Positions 1 through 7,544 of a DNA stretch of 19,988 nt are shown here, piece by piece. The stretch comes from Nitrososphaerota archaeon (GTDB taxonomy: Archaea > Thermoproteota > Nitrososphaeria > Nitrososphaerales > Nitrosopumilaceae). Made by a program: the position numbers and the translations under genes. The DNA is taken from assembly GCA_028867395.1 (NCBI GenBank), contig JAGWGO010000007.1, forward strand, positions 1-19,988, read 5' to 3'. Under the pieces are notes generated by a model that was not told the origin of the DNA, made no database searches, and saw nothing but the letters and a program-made list of their open reading frames with translations. Numbering within the stretch: position 1 is the first letter of the stretch; the number at the start of each line of letters is the position of its first letter.

Positions 1-180
1 GCTAGAATCCAGATCCCTTGATACTGTCTTTCGCATCTCGTCGCCATCCAAGATGATTGATTGTATCTTGTTTTTCGTCGAGGTGTACAGCGGCACCTGT
101 CTGATTAAAATTTTGTTCTCTGCTTGAGGACCTTCTAGTCCATCCTCCGGAACGTGCAAACCTGTAGACTGTACTCCCAT
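1..180 (-). CDS. Partial hypothetical protein, cut by the left edge
   Basis: An open minus-strand frame starts with ATG at 180-178 and runs 60 codons to the window edge without a stop. The peptide begins MGVQSTGLHVPEDG and is polar, with a stretch LIRQVPLYTSTKNK and then a charged segment; no membrane segment or known motif is seen. Base composition resembles the terminase genes next to it, so it may belong to the same provirus scar and be transcribed divergently from them. I do not recognise it. The 259 bases between its start and the small terminase are A/T-rich and hold only short unconvincing frames. Confidence 0.5.
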   Translation of the reverse strand, partial: MGVQSTGLHVPEDGLEGPQAENKILIRQVPLYTSTKNKIQSIILDGDEMRKTVSRDLDSS

Positions 181-439
181 TTGTTAACTGGGCAGGGTAA
201 CAATTGTTTTTCTATGAATTGTTCCTTGCCCTCATGAAAAAGTCCAAAAAACAAAATTGGTCTAAAATGATCAAGAATCAATTTTTGTTCCCCTCGGAAA
301 CAGAGGTACTGTTTACAAAACACGGTCTTAAAAATATTCAAAGCATAATTCATCATTACAAGATGCAAACTAATAAGGCAGTTAAGCTGAATTTCTATTA
401 GAATGACTTGTCCAACAAGACCGGTTCGCTCGAGGAGTA

Positions 440-904
440 ATGGAGACAGATGACACAAAGACCTCGGGTCAGAAGAGGGGAAGGCCAAGCAAGAAGGAAG
501 AGCTTGAGATTGAGCGGCAGCTTAGAAACTGTTTTTTGCAGGGCAAGAGTCCCTGGGCTGCCTCAGGTGAGACGGGTCACAGCGTAAACACGGTGCGCAA
601 ATACAAAAGATTCTATGCGGAGGCAAGAGAGGCGGAATCTCCGGAGTTTGTCGAGGCATGCAAGGAGAGGATAGTCTCAGCCAGGCTTGCTCTGGAAAGA
701 CAGCTCCAAAAATTGGAGAAGGTGCGGGACGAGCTTGAAAAGGTCTCTCCCCAGAACGGTACACAGTACATACAGATTAACAAGCTGAGGATCAACGTCG
801 TGCAGGCTATCACAGATTTGCACCTGAAGATTCTGAACATTGCCAACTCTCCTACGGTGGACGAATTGCTGGCAGCACTCCGAAGTGCGGGTGAGCTGGA
901 ATGA
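440..904 (+). CDS. Small terminase-like DNA-binding protein (provirus)
   Basis: This 154-residue protein has a basic N-terminus (GQKRGRPSKKEE), then a helix-turn-helix-like stretch at about residues 38-58 (SPWAASGETGHSVNTVRKY), then long charged helices (about 70-140) suited to oligomerisation. That layout is typical of phage and archaeal virus small terminase subunits, which recognise the viral genome and load the large subunit for packaging. The assignment rests mainly on context: its stop overlaps the start of the large terminase remnant in an ATGA arrangement. A GAGGAG motif lies just before the ATG at 440, unlike the leaderless chromosomal genes in this window. The reading frame is intact although its partner is broken. 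It could otherwise be a plain HTH regulator. Confidence 0.6.
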   Translation: METDDTKTSGQKRGRPSKKEELEIERQLRNCFLQGKSPWAASGETGHSVNTVRKYKRFYAEAREAESPEFVEACKERIVSARLALERQLQKLEKVRDELEKVSPQNGTQYIQINKLRINVVQAITDLHLKILNIANSPTVDELLAALRSAGELE

Positions 905-2133
905 CATACTACGAGTGGAGAAGGAGTCATGCCGAGGCTGACAATTGCAGGAATTGGCGGGGAGGCGGGATCTGTATATGAAGAGTTCTGGAACAAGAGC
1001 GACCAGAGGGAGTGGATATATGACCATCCTGACTGGAGGGAGAGGCTGCAGTTTGACAAGAACGGTCTTGTCGTGGGACCATACCTCAGTGACGTTCTTG
1101 CGGGAAGATGGGTCCCTCAGAAGACCTGTGATGTCATATTTCACGGATACCACATACCGCAGACGCTCTTTGCCACCATACCTCTTACGATAGAAGACGC
1201 TGTAACAAAGTACAGGACAAGTCCGATGTACTCCATCGAGTACCAGAGGAAGAACAATTCCCAGTCGTTCTTTGTTACAAACGTGCTGGGACAGTTCTAC
1301 AGGTCTGATGCAAGACCCGTTACACGGGAGATGATACTGGGATGCATGACACCGTACAGTTACCTCCAGTTCTCAAGACCATCGGAGGTGCTCGAATACA
1401 AGGAACTCTTTGGGGACAGGATGAAGATTGCAATGGGAGTTGACTTTGGTTCAGGGAATACCTCAAGTACGGTAGTTGCGGTAATAATCCGGTGGACTCT
1501 TGGTGGCGGGCAGAAGAGGCTCCACCTTGCGTACCTTGAGAGGCGACCCTCGGAAAATCAGCTAGACCAGGCCGAATACATCTGCAATCTCTTCAAGGCC
1601 TACGGTTGCGATATCGGCATGGGAGACCTGGATATGGCGCCATACAGGTCAAGACAATCCAAGAAGGCGGATCCAACCGCACGACAGGCAAGGTGTTTGG
1701 GGGAGTGGGGTCTGAAAAATTTCTTGGCTGTAGGACGACATCAGACGAGACAATGCCCCTCAGGGTATTTGATGGAGTTACCGACGAGCACGGCGAAAGA
1801 TCACCAAGGGTTGAGATGGACAAGTCAAGCGCCATCCAGGGGTTCATCGACTTGCTGGAGGCACGCGTATTCCACCCAGCGGTTCCCGGAAAAAGCGCTC
1901 CGCAGTTCATTATTCCGTCAAAGGTGGAGAGGCACGTTAATTTCCTAGTTGACGACTGTACTGCGATAACAAGCAGGGACCTCACAGGCAGTGGGGTGGA
2001 CGGAAGGCAGAGGGCGCGCAAAGAGTTCAACCACCCAAGGGATTCCGTGATGGCGATAATCTATGCTGCCAAGTCGCTTGGGATCGAACAGAGGTGGGGG
2101 TATGCCCAGGCTTGGCATCTTCCTATCATGTAA
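901..2133 (+). pseudogene. Large terminase subunit remnant, internally deleted and frameshifted
   Basis: The large subunit of phage terminase is an ATPase plus nuclease that cuts and pumps viral DNA. The probable original start is ATG 901, overlapping the upstream stop; it reads MTYYEWRRSHAEAD and then loses frame. From about 929 another frame gives the late ATPase and linker region (GIGGEAGSVYEEFW, VLAGRWVPQK, HGYHIPQ, RPVTREM) and the start of the nuclease (MGVDFGSG). Near 1630 a one-base shift moves the reading to the frame ending at 2133, which continues as GYGAIQVKTIQ and ends NHPRDSVMAIIYA. The Walker A/B region, roughly the first 200-250 residues, is missing, so an internal deletion near 925-935 is inferred. 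The three nuclease acidic positions (VDFGSG, GDL, RDSV) still appear. It is non-functional as a packaging motor. Confidence 0.75.
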
Positions 2134-2704
2134 GAGCGTCGGCAGGTATATCGTATGCAAGAAGTTCATTTAGGAACCCTAATCTTTGAGCTTCAGCTTG
2201 CACCCTTCTCTCATACTCTTCATGTTCTCGGGTTCCTACAGGGAACCTATTTGGAGTCACAGTCTCGAGTAATGTCATACGCTTTTCATGATCCAGCTCT
2301 TCCCAATTCGGTATGTTATTTGCGGTTCTCCACAAAAGGCTCCATTTTGACATAGGGTATACAATTAATCCTTTAATGTAATCATCCGACATATTCTCCA
2401 GTCCATCCGTTACTAATGTGAAATAATACTCGGCGTTATTCAAATTATTAATTATGTATAGGTGGTTGGAATCTCTCACAGAGACGCTCATGGGATCACC
2501 AGTATGAAAATCAACGCTTACTTTAACCAAAAAAAGTGATGTAAGTTCTGAATCACCGATAAAGATGCCACCTGTCATTCCAAATTGTTCTTCGTCTGGA
2601 AGTCTCCATACTATTTCGTCAAGGTGTTTCTTCACTCTTTTAGATATGGCAGTTCTATCATCTGGTGCCACAACTCTTGCATAGTAATTTTCTAAAGACA
2701 CCAT
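2126..2704 (-). CDS. Hypothetical protein, about 192 residues
   Basis: I do not recognise this gene. The frame opens at a TTG at 2731, but the ATG at 2704 (MVSLENYYARVVAPDD) fits better because a TATA-like box is centred near 2740, which would start the RNA near 2714. The protein is soluble and mixed alpha/beta. It has a hydrophobic strand-rich centre (GIFIGDSELTSLFLVKVSVD, residue 47 on from this ATG), a TLVTDGLENMSDDYIKG stretch, and a charged helical C-terminus (REHEEYERRVQAEAQRLGFL). Its last bases overlap the 3' end of the terminase remnant by 8 bases in convergent orientation. It could be a chromosomal gene flanking the provirus or a viral cargo gene. The frame is intact with sensible composition, so I take it as real. 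Confidence 0.7.
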   Translation of the reverse strand: MVSLENYYARVVAPDDRTAISKRVKKHLDEIVWRLPDEEQFGMTGGIFIGDSELTSLFLVKVSVDFHTGDPMSVSVRDSNHLYIINNLNNAEYYFTLVTDGLENMSDDYIKGLIVYPMSKWSLLWRTANNIPNWEELDHEKRMTLLETVTPNRFPVGTREHEEYERRVQAEAQRLGFLNELLAYDIPADALT

Positions 2705-2735
2705 ATTTTTATCTCCATAAGTAGGCAACAAACCA

Positions 2736-2746
2736 TTAATATATTA
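2736..2746 (-). promoter_or_regulatory. TATA-like box for the 2704 start
   Basis: An A/T-only element reading TAATATATTAA on the minus strand is centred about 37 bases upstream of the ATG at 2704 and about 10 bases upstream of the TTG at 2731. This spacing argues for the ATG as the translated start. Confidence 0.4.
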
Positions 2747-2856
2747 TTGCCCAAATTTTGTCAATTTCAACTTAGAAAATATCCTGTTCAGAAACATTGG
2801 ATAGTATTAAGAGAAGTTTGAGCCTCAAACCCCTAATTTTGGATTCGTAGAACAAA

Positions 2857-3921
2857 TTACAGCCTTATCTGAGATCTTTCACCCAGAAGAAACTGGTGTT
2901 TCTTTGGATGCGTGTGGTCCTCTATCTCTGACTGGTGTGCGATGATGCTGTCTACCAAGTGAATCTTGGCATCAATCTTTGCACCCTCCATAATTATCGA
3001 GTTTTCAATGTCGCATTTTTTTATCACTGCATTGCTGCCTACCGACACATAAGGCCCTAGGCGTACTGCAGGACCTATCGTGCAGTTCTCGCCTATGATT
3101 GCAGGACCTGTGACAAAAGAGTCGCGTGATATTGTTGTGTTCTTTCCTACAATTATGTTTCCACGAATCTCTGCTCCGTCGTTTACCTGAAACTGCTGCG
3201 GAGTGCCGATGGAATCAAGCACAAGCTGGTTTGCATGCAGTATGTCTTCCGGCGTTCCCGTGTCCTTCCACCAGCCTGTGACAGTGTCATACTCGATTGT
3301 GTTTCCTGATTCCATTAGTAGTTGTAAGGCTTCTGTGATCTCCAGCTCTCCCCGCCAAGAAGGCTTTAGCCTGTCGATGATGTCGAAGATCTTTGGTGTG
3401 AGAAAGTATACGCCTATTACTGCCAAGTTTGATGGCGGGTTTTTTGGCTTTTCCATGATTTTTTTTATCTTGTTGCCGTCAAGCTCGGCAATGCCAAACC
3501 TTGATGGGTCATCGACCTCGCAGAGAAGAATCATGGCGTCTGCGTTTGAGCCTTGGAATTTCTTTGTATAGTCAACCAGTCCCTTTCTTAGAATGTTGTC
3601 CCCAAGGTATACGACGAACCTGTCGTTTCCAACAAAGTCTTTGCATAATCTAATTGCGTGAGATATCCCCTTTGGCTTTTCCTGATAGATGTACGATATG
3701 TTTACTCCAAATTTTTTCCCATCTCCATAGAATTCTTTAACCTTTTCTGGGTAGACGTCGCCAATTATTACTGCGATGTCCTTGATTCCTGCCTCTCTAA
3801 AGTCTTCCAGTGCATACTGGGACATTGGCTTGTTTGCAATAGGCAGGAGCTGTTTTGGACCTGCGTGTGTTAGTGGCCTCAGCCTTGTGCCGTGCCCGCC
3901 GTGAAGAATGATTCCTTTCAT
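2857..3921 (-). CDS. rfbA: Glucose-1-phosphate thymidylyltransferase, long archaeal form
   Basis: This enzyme joins dTTP and glucose-1-phosphate to give dTDP-glucose, the entry step of dTDP-L-rhamnose and related sugars. In the 354-residue product the N-terminal nucleotidyltransferase domain carries the signature GGHGTRLRPLT (residues 8-18), the PKQLLPI motif (22-28) and the metal-site aspartate in YLGDN (Asp108). From about residue 240 a left-handed beta-helix follows, seen as hexapeptide-like repeats (GNIIVG, GPAIIG, GPYVSVG, NSIIMEG). The extended form of about 350 residues is usual in archaea, whereas the classic bacterial enzyme is about 290. The closely similar UDP-glucose or other sugar-1-phosphate pyrophosphorylases cannot be fully excluded, but rfbC and rfbD nearby support dTDP-glucose. 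Part of its 3' end is duplicated at 10520-10905. Confidence 0.9.
   Translation of the reverse strand: MKGIILHGGHGTRLRPLTHAGPKQLLPIANKPMSQYALEDFREAGIKDIAVIIGDVYPEKVKEFYGDGKKFGVNISYIYQEKPKGISHAIRLCKDFVGNDRFVVYLGDNILRKGLVDYTKKFQGSNADAMILLCEVDDPSRFGIAELDGNKIKKIMEKPKNPPSNLAVIGVYFLTPKIFDIIDRLKPSWRGELEITEALQLLMESGNTIEYDTVTGWWKDTGTPEDILHANQLVLDSIGTPQQFQVNDGAEIRGNIIVGKNTTISRDSFVTGPAIIGENCTIGPAVRLGPYVSVGSNAVIKKCDIENSIIMEGAKIDAKIHLVDSIIAHQSEIEDHTHPKKHQFLLGERSQIRL
3106..3222. repeat. 117-base perfect direct repeat, copy 1 (inside rfbA)
   Basis: Bases 3106-3222 are identical to 10756-10872, a constant offset of 7650 and the same orientation. The mismatches that bound the tract are at 3105/10755 (g/t) and 3223/10873 (a/g). 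This copy lies within the beta-helix part of the intact rfbA. Confidence 0.95.
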
Positions 3922-3946
3922 TTGTGATTTGTGTTACATGAACTGA

Positions 3947-3955
3947 GTATATTTC
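3947..3955 (-). promoter_or_regulatory. TATA-like box for rfbA
   Basis: The minus strand reads GAAATATAC, centred about 30 bases before the rfbA ATG at 3921, the spacing expected for a leaderless or very short-leader archaeal transcript. Confidence 0.4.
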
Positions 3956-3958
3956 AAT

Positions 3959-4167
3959 TTATTTAGTTACAAGTGCCATGAATTCATCAAATGCAAGTCC
4001 TGTTTCCTCAATTATGGCTTTGATAGTGCCTCTGGCTATTTCTTTATGGTTTGGAATAGTTATTCTCCGATGCGGAGGTTCTCCTTGTCACAGAATGTAT
4101 GGCTGCCTGTCCGATGATCAACATGGTAACCAACTTTGGATAACTCCTTGATAACCTCCCTGGGCAT
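3959..4167 (-). pseudogene. hicA: HicA-type mRNA interferase toxin, frameshifted
   Basis: HicA toxins are small dsRBD-fold RNases of about 60-70 residues that cleave mRNA through a conserved histidine in a GSH motif. The frame from ATG 4167 gives MPREVIKELSKVGYHVDHR, then TGSHTF with the catalytic GSH, and stops after NLRIGE. A neighbouring frame, open from about 4100 to the stop at 3961-3959, reads PPHRRITIPNHKEIARG and then TIKAIIEETGLAFDEF, the usual HicA second half. One lost base near 4098-4108 joins the two halves. The N-terminus abuts a fragment of HicB, so the pair was also hit by a deletion. No functional toxin is expected from the present sequence. Confidence 0.75.
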
Positions 4168-4253
4168 TTTGCTATGAAGATCCCGTCTTCGTCCTGCTGT
4201 ATTATTATCCTGTACTTGATCTGGTATTGTTTCGGTTTCTGATTTACTTGAAT
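4165..4253 (-). pseudogene. hicB: HicB antitoxin N-terminal fragment
   Basis: A minus-strand frame just upstream of and overlapping hicA reads IKYRIIIQQDEDGIFIAKCP. This is the typical first strand pair of HicB antitoxins (Y-x-I-x-x-D-E-D-G-x-F-x-A-x-C-P), which normally continue for 50 or more residues to a DNA-binding tail. Here, directly after the CP, the sequence passes into the MPREV start of hicA, so nearly all of HicB is missing. No ordinary start codon lies in frame after the upstream TAA. The fragment runs up to the 3' end of the epimerase gene. The interpretation of a hicB-hicA order collapsed by deletion is inferred. Confidence 0.6.
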
Positions 4254-4268
4254 GTTTGAACCTTATGT

Positions 4269-5288
4269 TTAGAGTAACGTGTTCTTTATCACTATAGAGT
4301 CTACCGTTCTCTTTGACTCTAGAAGGTGCTTGTACCACTCGACAGTCCTTGTCTTGACCGAGTCTGTAAGTGTCCCTTTCTTGAGGTTTGCGTAGATCTC
4401 CCTTGCTCCGTCTTCTACGGTATATCTTGTCTTGTAGCCGAGAACTTCTTTTATCTTCTTGAAAGATATCTTGTATGAACGCGTGTCAGGGTCACCGTAC
4501 CACTTTTTCTTGAACGGGATCTTGATGGCATGTGCAACCTCTCTTGCCAGCGGCAGAATTTGATAGTTCTGGCCGTCCGATCCTACATTGAAGAGTTCGC
4601 CGTTGACTTTGTCTTTGGGGCTTTGTATCACCTTGACATAAGACTCTGCAACGTCTTTTACGTGAATGAATGGCCTCCACTGTGTACCGTCTCGCATAAT
4701 TGGAATCTGCTTGTTCTTGAAGAAACCCAGAACCATTCCGTTTACAGCTAGGTCAAACCTCATTCTAGGGGAATATCCAAACACTGTTGCAAATCTCAGC
4801 ATGGTAACTGTGAACTTGTCGCTTGCAAGCTTTCTTGCCGCAATCTCTGCCAGACGGTTGGCCTTGGCATATGTTGTTAATGGATTGATAGGCGACTCTT
4901 CGTTTAATATTCCATCCCTGAATCCGTAGATGCTGCAACTTGATGCGAGGATGTATCTTTTGACACCTGCTTCCTTTGAGAGTTTTGCCACTCTGGCCCT
5001 CCCCTTGTAGTTTATATCCAAGGTTTTTTGCGGGTCAATCTCTCCTGATGGATCATTTGATAATGCGGCTAGGTCCATCACCACATCTATGTTTCTTAGA
5101 ATTTTTGGGTCAAACCATCTGGTATCGTCTTGTATTAGTGTTAAATTTGGATTCTCTGATACTGATGATAATGTTTCTTTACCGAAAAAGAACCTGTCTA
5201 GTACCTTGACTTTGTATTTTTCCTGTAATAGTCTTGGAACTAGAACTGATCCGATATAACCTCCCCCGCCTGTAACTAGGACTTGCAT
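4269..5288 (-). CDS. NAD-dependent epimerase/dehydratase (extended SDR)
   Basis: This 339-residue extended short-chain dehydrogenase/reductase probably acts on a nucleotide sugar in the cytoplasm. The NAD-binding loop is GGGGYIG (residues 7-13), followed by VLDRF, DLAALSNDP and the catalytic-loop sequence ASSCSIYG (115-122). The active-site tyrosine is Tyr140 in TTYAKANR. The usual YxxxK lysine position (144) is asparagine, and the nearest lysine is at +2. The substrate region has LRFATVFGYSPRMRFD and WRPFIHVKDVA. It lacks the TDEVYG-type motif of dTDP-glucose 4,6-dehydratase, so I do not call it rfbB. Similarity is nearer the UDP-glucose 4-epimerase-like WcaG group. It sits between rfbA and rfbC with its own TATA-like box, so it need not be co-transcribed with rfbC. 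The exact substrate is unknown. Confidence 0.85.
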   Translation of the reverse strand: MQVLVTGGGGYIGSVLVPRLLQEKYKVKVLDRFFFGKETLSSVSENPNLTLIQDDTRWFDPKILRNIDVVMDLAALSNDPSGEIDPQKTLDINYKGRARVAKLSKEAGVKRYILASSCSIYGFRDGILNEESPINPLTTYAKANRLAEIAARKLASDKFTVTMLRFATVFGYSPRMRFDLAVNGMVLGFFKNKQIPIMRDGTQWRPFIHVKDVAESYVKVIQSPKDKVNGELFNVGSDGQNYQILPLAREVAHAIKIPFKKKWYGDPDTRSYKISFKKIKEVLGYKTRYTVEDGAREIYANLKKGTLTDSVKTRTVEWYKHLLESKRTVDSIVIKNTLL

Positions 5289-5307
5289 AAAGTGTAGGAT
5301 CTTGGTT

Positions 5308-5318
5308 TATTATTTAAT
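5308..5318 (-). promoter_or_regulatory. TATA-like box for the epimerase gene
   Basis: The minus strand has an A/T run (ATTAAATAATA) centred about 25 bases before the ATG at 5288, consistent with a leaderless transcript. Confidence 0.45.
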
Positions 5319-5334
5319 TCTAATGTGATGAGGT

Positions 5335-5892
5335 TTATTTGTAAACAAAATTGTTGTCTGCATTTTTCAAAGTAGGAAGTTCCAAGTCCTTTTTTATCAT
5401 GAGTGGATTGTCAATTGGCCATTTTATACCTACGTCAGAGTCATTCCATAAGATTCCTCTTTCATGTTCAGGAGAGTATTCATTGTCTACTTTGTAAACC
5501 ACGTCAGCCTCATTGCTAAGAACCACAAAACCATGGGCAAATCCCTTTGGAACATAAAGTAATTTGTGATTTTTCTCAGATAGTATCTCGCCTACCCATC
5601 TACCATATGTTGGTGAGCCTTTACGTACATCAACTGCCACATCATATATCTGCCCCTTGATGGCCATCACAAGTTTTGCCTGTGATTTTGGATCTTTTTG
5701 ATAATGTAAACCTCTCAAGACACCCTTGATTGAATGGGAATAGTTGTCTTGAACAAATTTGGTATTGATACCGCCTTGGTCAAAGGCAGACTCTTTGAAG
5801 CTTTCCATGAAAAAACCGCGCTCGTCAGGAAATGCTTTGGCTTCAACTAGCATTACTTCTGGTATCTCTAATCTTTTAAACTGGAATGGCAT
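5335..5892 (-). CDS. rfbC: dTDP-4-dehydrorhamnose 3,5-epimerase
   Basis: RmlC/RfbC is a small cupin enzyme that epimerises C3 and C5 of dTDP-4-keto-6-deoxyglucose on the way to dTDP-L-rhamnose. The 185-residue product has the normal family length. Family landmarks are FPDERGFFMESF (residues 21-32), FVQDNYSHS (46-54), VLRGLHYQ with the catalytic histidine (His63), AVDVRKGSPTYG (86-97), and PKGFAHGF (115-122). The tyrosines around VVYKVDNEYSPEHE (131-144) and the GILWND motif are present. All expected active-site residues appear, so it should be functional. Its ATG at 5892 has a TATA-like box about 26 bases upstream. It reads towards the epimerase gene, 46 bases away. Confidence 0.95.
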   Translation of the reverse strand: MPFQFKRLEIPEVMLVEAKAFPDERGFFMESFKESAFDQGGINTKFVQDNYSHSIKGVLRGLHYQKDPKSQAKLVMAIKGQIYDVAVDVRKGSPTYGRWVGEILSEKNHKLLYVPKGFAHGFVVLSNEADVVYKVDNEYSPEHERGILWNDSDVGIKWPIDNPLMIKKDLELPTLKNADNNFVYK

Positions 5893-5911
5893 AAAAAACA
5901 GTTAGATAAAT

Positions 5912-5923
5912 AGGATAAATATC
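5912..5923 (-). promoter_or_regulatory. TATA-like box for rfbC
   Basis: The minus strand reads GATATTTATCC, centred about 26 bases upstream of the rfbC ATG at 5892. Confidence 0.5.
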
Positions 5924-6323
5924 TTTCAGTGGTTTTGATTTTTAAAAGGTGAGGACATGTACTTGTAAGAAAAGATGAAAATGATCTCATGCCCTTGCCT
6001 GGCTTGAAATTCAAAATTAGGAGGCAGGTTAAGTACAGGTAGCCATATGCTGCCATAAACAGCAGCATCCCATGCAATATACGCAGGCAAGACTTACAAT
6101 TAGTCTGTCATACTCAAGTACTTTGTCTTGCATAAAATAAAATCTAGTATAACGTTTCTTGTCAAGTCTTGATTACTCCGTCATAATATTTTCTATAATT
6201 TGCCCCCTAGAATTATCAAAAGATACCTGTTAGGTATCATACAAGTAAATTTCAGATAGGAAACTTGAATCATCAAGAGTATGTACCTGTAAATTCAAAG
6301 AAAATATATCTCAGAGGATTTGC
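5924..6323. other. Intergenic region between divergent rfbC and rfbD
   Basis: About 400 bases separate the two divergent genes. It contains the rfbC promoter at one end and A/T-rich sequence before rfbD, including AAAATATATC at 6301-6310 and an AGAGGA stretch close to the rfbD ATG. A short inverted repeat (ATGCTGC at 6047-6053 with GCAGCAT at 6062-6068) could form a small hairpin. I see no convincing gene; a 69-codon minus-strand frame here has no recognisable content. Confidence 0.5.
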
Positions 6324-7277
6324 ATGTCTCCTGATTTGAAAAAGAAGCTGCTAGTTCTTGGTGCAAGTGGGCTGACGGGCTATAAGATTGTAAAAGCAGC
6401 TCATTCTACATTTGATATTTATGGAACCTTTAATGTACGTCCAGTAAAATTTGGGAATTGCAATACATTTCAGTTAGATTTGACAAAAAAAGATGATGTC
6501 GCGAGGGTTTTTTCCGAAATCAAACCAGATTTAGTCATAAACACTACTGCTTTACATAACGTAGATTATTGCGAGGAAAATCATGAACAAGCATTACTCG
6601 CAAATACTGAAGCTGTAAAGCACATTTATGAAAGTTCAGAAAAAATCGGCTCAAAACTAGTCCATATCTCAACAGATTACGTCTTTGATGGTAAAAAATT
6701 ACATCCATACACAGAGTTAGATGAAGCTTTTCCTCTGAGTTTTTATGGTACCTCTAAGTTAGAGGGGGAAAAGATACTATCGGGTTCAAGACACGTGGTG
6801 GTAAGACCAAGTGTGGTGTATGGATGGACGCCTCTTGAGCTTGCTGGAACAACATCAAGCTCTGGCAAACCCATGAACTTTGCAATATGGCTTTTAACAA
6901 AATTACGGAAAAAGGAGCCATTGAAGATTGTTACTGATCAATTTGCATCAGCGACTCTGGCAGATTCATTGGCAGAAGCATGCTTGAATATAGGAATGAG
7001 TGAAAAGTCAGGGCTTTATCATGTCTCAGGTCTTTCGTGTGAGAGTAGATTTGAATTTTCTGTAAAGTTAGCTAAAAAATTCGGATATGATTCCAACTCT
7101 ATTTCAAAAACCAGTTCGTTTTCATTTATTCAGAAAGCCAAAAGACCACAGTATTCATGCCTTGATAGTAGTAAAGCCATTAAAGAATTTGGCCTCAAAC
7201 TATTTACAACTGATGAAGCCTTAGACATTATGAAAAGTCAAGTAGAAAAAGAAGCACCCCATCTTTTATCTATCTAA
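6324..7277 (+). CDS. rfbD: dTDP-4-dehydrorhamnose reductase
   Basis: RmlD/RfbD reduces dTDP-4-keto-L-rhamnose to dTDP-L-rhamnose, the last step of the pathway. The 317-residue extended SDR has the nucleotide-binding loop VLGASGLTG (residues 11-19), the NTTALHNVDYCEE segment (73-85) that follows the NAAAYT pattern of the family, STDYVFDG (116-123) with the active-site threonine, and the catalytic YGTSK (141-145, Tyr141 and Lys145). RPSVVYG follows at 161-167. It is slightly longer than the usual 280-300 residues. The gene is intact, runs opposite to rfbC, and is the last complete gene before the insertion-sequence graveyard. It could reduce a related 4-keto-6-deoxy sugar, but with rfbA and rfbC present rhamnose is the simplest reading. 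Confidence 0.88.
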   Translation: MSPDLKKKLLVLGASGLTGYKIVKAAHSTFDIYGTFNVRPVKFGNCNTFQLDLTKKDDVARVFSEIKPDLVINTTALHNVDYCEENHEQALLANTEAVKHIYESSEKIGSKLVHISTDYVFDGKKLHPYTELDEAFPLSFYGTSKLEGEKILSGSRHVVVRPSVVYGWTPLELAGTTSSSGKPMNFAIWLLTKLRKKEPLKIVTDQFASATLADSLAEACLNIGMSEKSGLYHVSGLSCESRFEFSVKLAKKFGYDSNSISKTSSFSFIQKAKRPQYSCLDSSKAIKEFGLKLFTTDEALDIMKSQVEKEAPHLLSI

Positions 7278-7544
7278 CTCCAGATTATAATTACCTCTGT
7301 TGCATAACTAGATCATACATCATTACACAGCTAATTTTTGCTCATACTTGTGCAAACTGGCTGTACAGTACAATCATGCTTTGGTACTTGATTTTCATGG
7401 TGCCTTTTGACACCCTGCAAAATGGATCTAGCGATTACCTGTGATCTACAATTTGGAACTCGTCCCAAAACTCACCAATCAGTAAATTATTGACGATCTC
7501 CTGATCTATTTGTCATCTCATTAAAACATTCCATGAGATTCCAA

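Noticed and set aside
204..401. 65-codon plus-strand frame in the A/T-rich gap before the small terminase gene
   Set aside because: The peptide is low-complexity (Lys, Phe, Leu rich) with no motif, and it lies in intergenic-like sequence.
4060..4338. 92-codon minus-strand frame read as one protein
   Set aside because: Only its C-terminal end is meaningful (HicA); the front part is the out-of-frame shadow of the epimerase 3' end and of HicB.
5868..6077. 69-codon minus-strand frame upstream of and overlapping the rfbC start
   Set aside because: It overlaps the rfbC promoter and start, and its cysteine/leucine-rich peptide has no recognisable content.
7290..7310. Possible terminal inverted repeat of the IS5 relic (CTCTGTTGCATAACTAG)
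   Set aside because: No inverted partner was found on the right side of the relic.
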